A stretch of DNA of 64,000 bases from Prochlorococcus sp. MIT 0701 (lineage in GTDB: Bacteria; Cyanobacteriota; Cyanobacteriia; PCC-6307; Cyanobiaceae): NCBI RefSeq assembly GCF_000760295.1, contig NZ_JNBA01000036.1, positions 124,001 through 188,000 on the forward strand, read 5' to 3'. Both the position numbers and the translations under genes were made by a program. The notes below the pieces were generated by a model. It was not told where the DNA came from. It searched no databases and saw nothing but the letters and a program-made list of their open reading frames with translations. Of the stretch, positions 56,257 to 64,000 are shown piece by piece; positions within the stretch are counted from its first letter, which is position 1; each line of letters opens with the position of its first letter.

Positions 56257-57423
56257 ATGAAACTGGTTTGTTCCCAGGCTGAACTCAATACAGCACTACA
56301 GCTCGTTAGCAGAGCCGTGGCCTCACGACCCACTCATCCGGTGCTAGCTAACGTGCTTCTCACAGCTGATGCGGGCACTGATCGTCTCAGCCTCACGGGT
56401 TTTGACCTGAGCCTTGGTATTCAAACGGCATTGACTGCCTCGGTGGAATCCAGTGGCGCGATTACTTTGCCTGCGCGCCTATTAGGGGAAATTGTTTCAA
56501 GGCTTTCAAATGATTCGCCTATCACTTTGGCCACTGATGAGGCTGGTGAACAGGTTGAGCTCAAAAGTTTAAGCGGGAGTTATCAGATGCGTGGGATGTC
56601 TGCTGATGATTTTCCTGAATTACCTCTTGTTGAAAGTGGTAAGGCTGTCAAGGTTAATGCGAAGGCTCTTTTGAAAGCTCTTCGAGGAACTCTTTTTGCT
56701 AGCAGTTCAGATGAAGCCAAACAGTTACTAACAGGAGTTCATCTGCATTTTGATGGTAAAGCGATGGAAGCAGCGGCAACTGATGGTCATCGCCTTGCAG
56801 TTTTAAGCTTGGCAGATGCCTTATCTGTTGAGACTACGTTCTCATCTGACATGGATGATGAAGGTGAGAATTTTGCGGTAACGCTTCCTTCTCGCTCTCT
56901 GCGGGAAGTAGAGCGCTTGATCGCTGGATGGCGTGGTGATGATCAAGTGAGTTTGTTTTGTGATAAAGGTCAGGTGGTATTTTTAGCTGCTGATCAAGTT
57001 GTAACTAGTCGAACATTAGACGGTACCTATCCTAATTATCGTCAGTTAATTCCTGATGGCTTTGCTCGTAGCTTCGATGTTGATCGGCGTGCTTTTATTT
57101 CAGCTTTGGAACGGATAGCTGTGTTAGCTGATCAACATAATAATGTTGTAAAGGTTAGTGGTGACAGTACTTCTGAACTACTACAAATTAGTGCTGATGC
57201 TCAGGATGTAGGCAGTGGTTCTGAATCGCTTTCGGCTGAATTTACTGGGGAAGCTGTTCAGATTGCTTTTAATGTTCGTTATGTACTAGATGGTTTGAAG
57301 GTGATGGATAGTGATCGTATTGTACTGCGCTGTAATGCTCCAACCACACCCGCAATTATTTCGCCAAAGGATGATGATATTGGCTTTACGTATTTGGTGA
57401 TGCCAGTACAAATTCGTTCTTGA
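56257..57423 (+). CDS. dnaN: DNA polymerase III beta sliding clamp
   Basis: 388 residues. MKLVCSQAELNTALQLVSRAVASRPTHPVLANVLL starts the first of three clamp folds; LSGSYQMRGMSADDFPELP and ATDGHRLAVLSL in the second and YLVMPVQIR at the end are typical. It forms the ring that tethers DNA polymerase. It is the first gene right of the origin and is co-oriented with replication. From here on the coding strand is strikingly G/T-rich (codons ending in T are common), unlike the + strand genes to the left. Confidence 0.98.
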   Translation: MKLVCSQAELNTALQLVSRAVASRPTHPVLANVLLTADAGTDRLSLTGFDLSLGIQTALTASVESSGAITLPARLLGEIVSRLSNDSPITLATDEAGEQVELKSLSGSYQMRGMSADDFPELPLVESGKAVKVNAKALLKALRGTLFASSSDEAKQLLTGVHLHFDGKAMEAAATDGHRLAVLSLADALSVETTFSSDMDDEGENFAVTLPSRSLREVERLIAGWRGDDQVSLFCDKGQVVFLAADQVVTSRTLDGTYPNYRQLIPDGFARSFDVDRRAFISALERIAVLADQHNNVVKVSGDSTSELLQISADAQDVGSGSESLSAEFTGEAVQIAFNVRYVLDGLKVMDSDRIVLRCNAPTTPAIISPKDDDIGFTYLVMPVQIRS

Positions 57424-57426
57424 ACT

Positions 57427-58206
57427 TTGAATCTTCCTGATCAGATTTTATTGAGTGATCTATTGCATCATCGTGTACGTTGTGATCAGGGGTTAGATCA
57501 CGGGATTGGTGTAATGCCTTGGATGCATCCTCCTGCTCATCGTTTACTTGGTTGGGTTAGTCGTCCATCAGCACTTCGAGTGTCGAGGGATGTTTGGCGT
57601 TTGGATCAGTCTCGTGGGATTAATGAGCAAGAGGTTTTTGTTAAAGGGCAACCGGCTGTTTCTGATCAGATCACGCTTGAGCGTCTTCCCACTTTGTTAG
57701 AGGCTGATTTGTTGGATCGCGATGGGCAACGCCTCGGTTTGGTGGCTGATTTTGTTTTTATTCCCACAACAGGGAAAATTCTTCATTATTTGGTCTCTCG
57801 CAGTGATCCTCGGCTTCCAGGGAGCAGTCGATGGCGATTAACAACTGATCGCATTGTCGATCAGCAACCAGGAATGGTTTCTACTGCGTTGCGTGGTTTA
57901 GATGATCTTCCCTTGGTTCATTCCAGTGTTCGTCAGGGTTTAATGAATCGTTCCCGTCATTGGCGCGATCAACTTCACAAGATGGGTGACCGGGCCAGTG
58001 ATCGTTTGGAAGGCTGGTTGGAGGATCCTCCCTGGGAAGAACCAGTTCAGCGTTCTTGGAAGTCTTCTGATATGGGTGAAATCGATCCCTTAGAAGGTTG
58101 GGATGATCAACAGACTGATAATTTTTCCCAATCAACTGAAGAGTTCCGCCGCAGCCGCCGCAGTTCGGACGGTAGAGGCGATGGTCAGGATGATCCTTGG
58201 GTTTGA
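57427..58206 (+). CDS. PRC-barrel domain protein
   Basis: 259 residues from TTG. SRPSALRVSRDVWRLDQSRG and then LEADLLDRDGQRLGLVADFVFIPTTGKILHYLVSRSDPR form a PRC-barrel-like beta domain, with a second half-barrel LTTDRIVDQQPGMVSTALRGLDDLP. The C-terminal 90 residues are Ser/Asp/Arg-rich and low in complexity. No catalytic site is seen. It sits 3 bases after dnaN; the dnaN-PRC-purL order is typical of marine picocyanobacteria. Function unknown. Confidence 0.8.
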   Translation: MNLPDQILLSDLLHHRVRCDQGLDHGIGVMPWMHPPAHRLLGWVSRPSALRVSRDVWRLDQSRGINEQEVFVKGQPAVSDQITLERLPTLLEADLLDRDGQRLGLVADFVFIPTTGKILHYLVSRSDPRLPGSSRWRLTTDRIVDQQPGMVSTALRGLDDLPLVHSSVRQGLMNRSRHWRDQLHKMGDRASDRLEGWLEDPPWEEPVQRSWKSSDMGEIDPLEGWDDQQTDNFSQSTEEFRRSRRSSDGRGDGQDDPWV

Positions 58207-58245
58207 GCTTTATAAGCAAAACTGGGAAGAGATGAGTTAGATCTC

Positions 58246-60648
58246 GTGTGTCAGGGCCCCGATTTGAGAGTTGACTATGACGTGGCGGCAGCTTTACGTC
58301 ATGAAGGCCTCAAACCACATGATTACGACGAGATTTGTCGTCGTCTCCAACGTGCACCTAACCGAGTTGAGCTAGGCATGTTTGGTGTGATGTGGTCTGA
58401 ACACTGTTGTTATCGCAATTCAAGACCTTTGCTCAGCAGCTTTCCTACAAGTGGTCATCGGATTTTGGTTGGTCCTGGAGAAAATGCTGGTGTCGTGGAT
58501 TTAGGAGATGGGCAGAGCTTGGCTTTCAAAATCGAAAGCCACAATCATCCTTCTGCATTGGAACCTTTTCAAGGAGCTGCTACAGGTGTTGGTGGAATTT
58601 TGAGAGATATTTTTACTATGGGTGCAAGGCCTATTGCGCTCCTTAATGCTTTGCGTTTTGGACCTCTTGAAGATGAACGTAATGTTGGTCTTATGGAGGG
58701 GGTCGTTGAAGGTATTGCTCATTACGGCAATTGCGTGGGAGTTCCTACCGTTGGTGGTGAGGTGGCGTTTGATTCCAGTTATTCCGGCAATCCGTTAGTT
58801 AATGCAATGGCTCTTGGGTTGATGGAAACAGACGAAATTGTCTGTTCTGGGGCTCATGGTGTTGGTTATCCGGTGGTTTATGTCGGTAGTACAACTGGTC
58901 GTGATGGTATGGGTGGTGCCAGTTTTGCTAGTGCAGAGCTTACAAAAGCTTCTCTGGATGATCGTCCTGCGGTTCAGGTTGGTGATCCATTTTTGGAAAA
59001 AGGTTTAATTGAAGCTTGTCTTGAAGCTTTTAAGAGTGGCGATGTTGTTGCTGCTCAGGACATGGGTGCCGCTGGTCTTACCTGCAGCTGTTCGGAGATG
59101 GCTGCTAAGGGTGGTCTTGGTATTGAACTCGATCTTGATCGAGTTCCTGCTCGTGAGGTTGGGATGACTCCATATGAGTTTTTACTTTCGGAATCTCAAG
59201 AGAGAATGCTTTTTGTGGTTAAGCCTGGACAAGAGCAATCTTTGATGGAGAGATTTATCCGTTGGGGGTTGCAAGCAGCAATTGTTGGATGCGTTCTTGA
59301 AGAGAAGGTGGTTCGTGTTTTGCACAAAGGCGAAGTTGTTGCTGAGGTGCCTGCTAATGCTTTGGCTGATGATACTCCAATTGATCGACATGAATTAGTT
59401 AGTGATCCTCCGCTAGAGATTCAGGCCAAATGGGATTGGCAGGAGGATCTATTACCAGTTGTTGGTTTAAAAGGTATCAATTTAAATTCACATTCTCATT
59501 TTGGTAGTAATCTTTCATGGGATGAAATTCTTTTAAAGTTACTTGATGATCCAACGATTGCTTCAAAACGTTGGGTTTTTCGTCAATATGATCATCAGGT
59601 TCAAGCCAATACAGTTTCAGCTCCTGGAGTTTCTGATGCTGCTGTCGTGAGATTACGTCCACAGCAAGGGAAAGGCTCTGTAGATGAGGTGAACCGGGGA
59701 GTTGCGGCAGTTGTTGATTGTCCTAATCGATGGGTTTTTCTTGATCCAGAACGTGGTGCTATGGCCGCTGTCGCAGAAGCGGCCCGAAATCTTAGTTGTG
59801 TTGGTGCGGAGCCTTTGGCTGTCACGGATAATCTCAATTTCCCTTCTCCGGAAACGCCTACTGGGTATTGGCAATTGGCTTTAGCTTGTCGTGGTCTTTC
59901 TAAGGCTTGCAAGACCTTGTCAACACCAGTAACTGGAGGAAATGTTTCTCTATATAATGAGACTCGGTTAGCTGATGGAGAAATACAACCTATTCACCCA
60001 ACACCAGTTGTTGGAATGGTTGGTTTAGTTCATGATCTTGCAAATGTGTGTGGTCAGGCTTGGCTTGAGCCTGGTGATTTGATTTGGCTTTTAGGCGTGC
60101 CTATTGATACAACAGTTGCGGTTGATCCTCGCGTTAGCCTTGCGGGTAGTAGTTATCTTGAATGTATCCATGGTGTAGTTACTGGTAGGCCTCCGGAGAT
60201 TGATCTGAAACTTGAGTGCTTAGTTCAATCTTTTCTACGCAATTCTATTACCAATGGATTTGTTCGCTCTGCTCATGATCTAAGTGATGGAGGTCTTGCA
60301 GTTGCAGTTGCTGAGTGCTGTATCGCTGCAAACTTTGGTGCACATCTTGAGTTACCATCCAGCGATGCTCGACTGGATCGGTTGTTATTTGCTGAAGGTG
60401 GTTCACGCATCTTGGTGAGTGTTTCGTCGACGCAGGCTGTTGCCTGGCAAAAGGTTTTAAATCAGGCCAACACCGCATCCCCTGGCTCAGTGTTTGCTCA
60501 GTACCTTGGGGTTGTTACGGCTGATGAGGAGTTGCTGATCACTCAGGCTGGCAATCGCTTGGTTCAGCTTCCTTTGAATCAGCTGAGGGAGTGCTTTGAG
60601 CAGGCAATCCCTCGCCGTATGGGCTTGGATCTCTCTTCAAGCGTCTGA
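58246..60648 (+). CDS. purL: Phosphoribosylformylglycinamidine synthase subunit PurL (small type)
   Basis: 800 residues from GTG, the small PurL that works with separate PurQ and Pur[103 protein letters not shown], and the second half [19 protein letters not shown] and [16 protein letters not shown] are diagnostic. A TTG near 58264 (before [15 protein letters not shown]) is an alternative start. It begins 39 bases after the PRC gene, followed by purF. Confidence 0.97.
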   Translation: MCQGPDLRVDYDVAAALRHEGLKPHDYDEICRRLQRAPNRVELGMFGVMWSEHCCYRNSRPLLSSFPTSGHRILVGPGENAGVVDLGDGQSLAFKIESHNHPSALEPFQGAATGVGGILRDIFTMGARPIALLNALRFGPLEDERNVGLMEGVVEGIAHYGNCVGVPTVGGEVAFDSSYSGNPLVNAMALGLMETDEIVCSGAHGVGYPVVYVGSTTGRDGMGGASFASAELTKASLDDRPAVQVGDPFLEKGLIEACLEAFKSGDVVAAQDMGAAGLTCSCSEMAAKGGLGIELDLDRVPAREVGMTPYEFLLSESQERMLFVVKPGQEQSLMERFIRWGLQAAIVGCVLEEKVVRVLHKGEVVAEVPANALADDTPIDRHELVSDPPLEIQAKWDWQEDLLPVVGLKGINLNSHSHFGSNLSWDEILLKLLDDPTIASKRWVFRQYDHQVQANTVSAPGVSDAAVVRLRPQQGKGSVDEVNRGVAAVVDCPNRWVFLDPERGAMAAVAEAARNLSCVGAEPLAVTDNLNFPSPETPTGYWQLALACRGLSKACKTLSTPVTGGNVSLYNETRLADGEIQPIHPTPVVGMVGLVHDLANVCGQAWLEPGDLIWLLGVPIDTTVAVDPRVSLAGSSYLECIHGVVTGRPPEIDLKLECLVQSFLRNSITNGFVRSAHDLSDGGLAVAVAECCIAANFGAHLELPSSDARLDRLLFAEGGSRILVSVSSTQAVAWQKVLNQANTASPGSVFAQYLGVVTADEELLITQAGNRLVQLPLNQLRECFEQAIPRRMGLDLSSSV

Positions 60649-60707
60649 GTTGAGCTTTGGTGCAAAATGTCTTCCTTGGCTTATGCATTTGAGGAGTTGA
60701 GCTTCAC

Positions 60708-62165
60708 ATGTGCGGCATTGTTGGCATTGTTTCTACTGCGCTGGTCAATCAGCAGATTTATGACAGCTTGCTGCTTCTACAGCACCGGGGTCAGGATTCT
60801 ACGGGCATAGCCACCATGGATGGCAGTGTTTTTCACTTGCATAAGGCAAGGGGGCAAGTGCGGGAGGCCTATCGCACACGTGATATGCGTTCCTTAATCG
60901 GTAATATTGGGCTTGGTCATGTTAGATATGCAACAAAGGGTGCAGCTGAGCGGGAAGAAGAAGCACAACCTTTTTATGTCAATGCTCCTTACGGAATCAT
61001 TCTTATTCATAACGGTAACCTTACCAATACTCGAGAACTTGATCGCGACTTGTTCAAGATTGATCGTCGCCATACAAATTCAAAGAGTGATACTGAGATG
61101 TTGCTTAATGTTCTTGCTACTGAATTGCAATTGAAAATTCATGGCAGTGATCTTACTCCAGATCAGGTATTTGATGCTGTAACGTCTGTACATCAACGAG
61201 TAGAAGGTTCTTATACATCCATTGCTTTGATTGCAGGGCACGGTCTTCTTGCATTTCGTGATCCGTTTGGGATTAGGCCATTGGTACTTGGTAAACGTCA
61301 GTCTTTAGAAGGTGCTGATGAGTGGATTGTTGCTAGTGAGTCATTGGTATTAGAGAATGGTGATTATGAGATTGTTAGGGATGTTGATCCTGGAGAGGCG
61401 ATTTTTATTACTCAAAATGGCGAGCTTTATTCACGTCAGTGTGCGAAGAATCCGCGTCTTGTGCCATGTTCATTTGAGTATGTTTATCTTGCTCGCCCTG
61501 ATTCCGTGATGAGTGGAATCTCGGTTTACGAGGCTCGATTAAGGATGGGGGATCGACTTGCAGAAACTATTGCAAAGTACACGCCATCTGGCGATATAGA
61601 TGTTGTTATGCCAATTCCTGACTCTTCACGGCCTGCTGCTATGCAAGTGGCTAGACAGCTTGGGATTGAATATCGTGAGGGCTTTTTTAAAAATCGTTAT
61701 GTAGGCCGTACTTTTATCATGCCTGGACAAGCCCAACGTAAGAAATCTGTTAGACAAAAGTTAAATGCTATGGGTACAGAATTTAAAGGTAAGAATGTTT
61801 TAATTGTTGATGATTCAATTGTACGTGGTACGACTTCGAAGGAAATAGTACAAATGGCTCGTGTTGCTGGTGCGAATAAAGTAACGTTTACTTCTGCAGC
61901 ACCACCAGTGCGATATTCACATGTTTATGGCATAAATATGCCAAATCGGCATGAGTTGATTGCTTTTAATCGCACTATTCCTGAAATTTCTTCTGAACTT
62001 TCAACTGATCACATGGTCTATCAAGAGGTTGCTGATCTAGAAGCAGCAATTGTTGAAGGTTCAGGTGTTTCTGAACTTGAGCTTTCTTGTTTTACAGGAG
62101 AATATATTACAGGGACAGTTACTCCTGAATATCTCGATTGGATAGAACGCACGCAATCGTCTTGA
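60708..62165 (+). CDS. purF: Amidophosphoribosyltransferase PurF
   Basis: 485 residues. First committed step of purine synthesis. MCGIVGIVS provides the nucleophile Cys 2 after Met removal; LLLLQHRGQDSTGIA, GLGHVRYATKG and IHNGNLTN are the glutaminase motifs. The transferase half has YVYLARPDSVMSGISVYEARLRMG, DVVMPIPDSSRPAAMQVA, and the PRPP loop VLIVDDSIVRGTTSKEIVQMAR. Complete, with no propeptide. It follows purL by 59 bases and converges on the gyrA-type gene. Confidence 0.98.
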   Translation: MCGIVGIVSTALVNQQIYDSLLLLQHRGQDSTGIATMDGSVFHLHKARGQVREAYRTRDMRSLIGNIGLGHVRYATKGAAEREEEAQPFYVNAPYGIILIHNGNLTNTRELDRDLFKIDRRHTNSKSDTEMLLNVLATELQLKIHGSDLTPDQVFDAVTSVHQRVEGSYTSIALIAGHGLLAFRDPFGIRPLVLGKRQSLEGADEWIVASESLVLENGDYEIVRDVDPGEAIFITQNGELYSRQCAKNPRLVPCSFEYVYLARPDSVMSGISVYEARLRMGDRLAETIAKYTPSGDIDVVMPIPDSSRPAAMQVARQLGIEYREGFFKNRYVGRTFIMPGQAQRKKSVRQKLNAMGTEFKGKNVLIVDDSIVRGTTSKEIVQMARVAGANKVTFTSAAPPVRYSHVYGINMPNRHELIAFNRTIPEISSELSTDHMVYQEVADLEAAIVEGSGVSELELSCFTGEYITGTVTPEYLDWIERTQSS

Positions 62166-62200
62166 TAAAGGTGATTGTCAAGTCTTTAAATGTTAAATAT

Positions 62201-64000
62201 TTAATCTATAATGTTATTAGTCGTGATTAGTGGCACGAGCTTTTGAATTTCTTCGTTGTCTTTTAATTCCACGATGTTTAGACTCGGTTTCATCGGTATG
62301 GTCAGTTCCATTTGTCCAGCTTCGATACGGCCATGGCGACCTTGGCTACTTACTATGCCGACCAAACTATTGCCATTACAGATGTCAATAACTCGATCTA
62401 TGTCCCGGCTTGAATCTTTTATTGTTAACCCAATATCGCCTAAATCTCCTCTCTGGCAAAGTCTTATCGATGAGACCAATAGTTTGGCGAATTTACCTAG
62501 ACGTGTGGCAAGTAATACGGTGCTTTCACAGTTCGGTGGACAAGAAACTGCTCCAACGACTATTTCTTCTGGCAATAGTCGCATTGTCATAGGCCCCTGA
62601 GCTAATTTTCCCATCAATGGCATGCTGTCGTTATTGACATTAATTCTGATTACTCTTCCTATGTTACTTGCTAAAATGACATCATCATTTGCTTTGCAAA
62701 TGAATGCTGATTTTAATACAACACCATCTTTTAATTTAACAATGCTTGCTGCTCTTCCAGAAAGTTCCATCACTTCTTCTAAGGGTAATCGCTTGAAGCG
62801 TCCATCACTGCTCAGTAGGCCTAGACTTAGGTTTTGATCTACGCGCAAGGGGAATAGGTTGATCAATGTTTCTTTTTCTAATCCTCCTGGTAGGAAGCGT
62901 TCCAGCGACCCGGGTTGTTGCCCTGCAAATTCCCAGCGGACTAGAGCTACTCGACCATTGTTTGTGACCGCAAGTAGACGTGGGGCTGGTTCAATAGGCA
63001 AGATCAATCTGGCTGGCGAAGGTCCATCGCCGAGTTTGCAGGCTTCGTTGAGGTGAAGTCGACCGAGTATTTGTGGGCTCATTACCTTGACCTGGCTGTC
63101 TTGTTGGATGAGTATTCGTCCATCACCTGGCAGGGCGGATAGTGCTTGTTGTCGTTGAACTTCCGCATTCGGTCTTTGGTTTGCCGCTCGTTCAGCGACC
63201 AGATCATCGCCACCCTCTACAAGGCGAGTTCGGCGGGGATTGTTAAAGCGTTTTTTGAGCTGTCGAAGCTCTTGAATGAGTACTTCCAGCATGCTTTCTC
63301 GATTTTCGAGAAGGAATTGAAGTTGTTCTTGCTTGCCTTGTAGTTCTTTGGCTTCTTGCCTCAAACTGCTTTGTTCCAGACTCGTAAGTCGTCGTAGTGG
63401 CATTGCCAGAACAGCGTCGGCTTGCTTTTCATTTAGATCTAATTGGACCATCAGACGGGCTTTTGCAGCAGCAGCATCGGCAGCCTCTTGGATCATTGCA
63501 ATGACAGCTTGTAGTGCGTTCAATGCTGTGATTAAACCTTCCACCACTTCCAGGCGAGCTTTTGTTTTTCCTAGGGCATGATTGGTTCGTCGGATAACTG
63601 TGAGTTCCCGGTACTCGAGAAAGGTTTGTAGCAATTTTCGCAGTGAAAGTTGTTGGGGCTGGCCGTTAACAAGAGCCAGAAGAATTGCACCGAAATTGCT
63701 TTGTAGGGATGTGCGCCGATGCAGATCGCCGAGAACATTCTCTGGGTTGGCATCGCGGCGCAGTTCCACCACTATCCTCATTCCTTCTCGGTCGCTTTCG
63801 TCGCGAATATCGGCAATGCCGCCGATTTTTCCATTGTTAACGAGATCTGCCAGTTTTTCGATCCAGCCAGCTTTGCTGAGTTGATAGGGCAATTCAGTGA
63901 CGACAACAGCACTTCGGCGGTGCCGACCTTTTCCAGGTTGTATTTCTTCGACATGGGCCACGCCACGCATTGGGATGCTGCCGCGTCCTTTGAGGTAGGT
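62201..64000 (-). CDS. DNA gyrase / topoisomerase IV subunit A (5' end outside window)
   Basis: C-terminal 599 residues of a type II topoisomerase A subunit; the active-site Tyr region lies beyond 64000. It enters with TYLKGRGSIPMRGVAHVEE, then VVVTELPYQLSKAGWIEKLADLVNNGKIGGIADIRDESDREGMRIVVELRRDANPENVL of the tower domain, the coiled coil KARLEVVEGLITALNALQAVIAMI, and six-bladed pinwheel repeats (LLAVTNNGRVALVRW, LLSSDGRFKRLPLEE, ASNIGRVIRINVNN, LATRLGKFAKLLVSS). I could not find a QRRGGKG gyrase box in the part visible, so ParC is possible; the sequence alone does not decide. Confidence 0.92.
   Translation of the reverse strand, partial: TYLKGRGSIPMRGVAHVEEIQPGKGRHRRSAVVVTELPYQLSKAGWIEKLADLVNNGKIGGIADIRDESDREGMRIVVELRRDANPENVLGDLHRRTSLQSNFGAILLALVNGQPQQLSLRKLLQTFLEYRELTVIRRTNHALGKTKARLEVVEGLITALNALQAVIAMIQEAADAAAAKARLMVQLDLNEKQADAVLAMPLRRLTSLEQSSLRQEAKELQGKQEQLQFLLENRESMLEVLIQELRQLKKRFNNPRRTRLVEGGDDLVAERAANQRPNAEVQRQQALSALPGDGRILIQQDSQVKVMSPQILGRLHLNEACKLGDGPSPARLILPIEPAPRLLAVTNNGRVALVRWEFAGQQPGSLERFLPGGLEKETLINLFPLRVDQNLSLGLLSSDGRFKRLPLEEVMELSGRAASIVKLKDGVVLKSAFICKANDDVILASNIGRVIRINVNNDSMPLMGKLAQGPMTMRLLPEEIVVGAVSCPPNCESTVLLATRLGKFAKLLVSSIRLCQRGDLGDIGLTIKDSSRDIDRVIDICNGNSLVGIVSSQGRHGRIEAGQMELTIPMKPSLNIVELKDNEEIQKLVPLITTNNIID

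Noticed and set aside
1..64000. Search by eye for CRISPR arrays, transposases, integrases, tRNA and rRNA genes
   Set aside because: None was found; the only sizeable direct repeat is the two-copy 105-bp repeat upstream of nirA.

Overview
The window looks like a chromosomal segment of a marine picocyanobacterium, most likely low-light Prochlorococcus of the MIT9313/MIT9303 type or a close marine Synechococcus. The reasons are a urea transport and urease cluster, a ferredoxin-type nitrite reductase (nirA) beside a FocA-type nitrite transporter with no nitrate reductase, a CnaT-like gene, Tic20/DUF3134/DUF1400 proteins, and the order thrC-oriC-dnaN-PRC protein-purL-purF-gyrA. This identification rests on gene content and recognised protein sequences; no search was run.

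Layout. 1-8.3 kb is a nitrogen block: urtA-urtB-urtC (urea ABC transporter, leftward, with a canonical NtcA promoter before urtA), ureE-ureF-ureG leftward and ureD-ureA-ureB-ureC rightward. 8.4-15.3 kb is a nitrite block: cobA (siroheme), a decayed stretch with a CbiX/SirB-like remnant and two 105-bp direct repeats, nirA, an unlisted 47-residue ORF, focA, a HEAT-like protein and a CnaT-like protein. 15.3-31.9 kb is housekeeping and transport: acetyltransferase, MFS exporter, ppk, group 2 sigma factor, phytol kinase-like protein, DAHP synthase, acnB, CLC channel, radical SAM protein, O-antigen ligase-like protein, purU and an FAD oxidoreductase. 31.9-33.6 kb is an AT-rich gene desert with possible gene debris. 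33.6-55.8 kb holds dnaK, aroE, tic20-like, rpsF, argG, mraY, purT, sucrose-phosphate synthase, an alpha/beta hydrolase, uvrA, recN, an ABC1 kinase, a DUF1400 protein and thrC. 55.9-56.2 kb is the probable replication origin. From dnaN (56.3 kb) to the end lie a PRC-barrel protein, purL, purF and a 3' part of gyrA/parC.

How it fits together. Urea is imported by Urt, split to ammonia by nickel urease matured by UreDEFG, and nitrite is imported by FocA and reduced by NirA, whose siroheme precursor is made by CobA. The top candidate for something undescribed is a short motif (D-x-F-S-x-x-x-N-[WR]-x-S) found once in a C-terminal tail of NirA and twice in the 47-residue ORF directly downstream, between nirA and focA. 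The origin is supported by five TTTTCCACA-like boxes, inverted repeats, an AT-rich tract and a switch of strand composition from A/C-rich to G/T-rich on the + strand.
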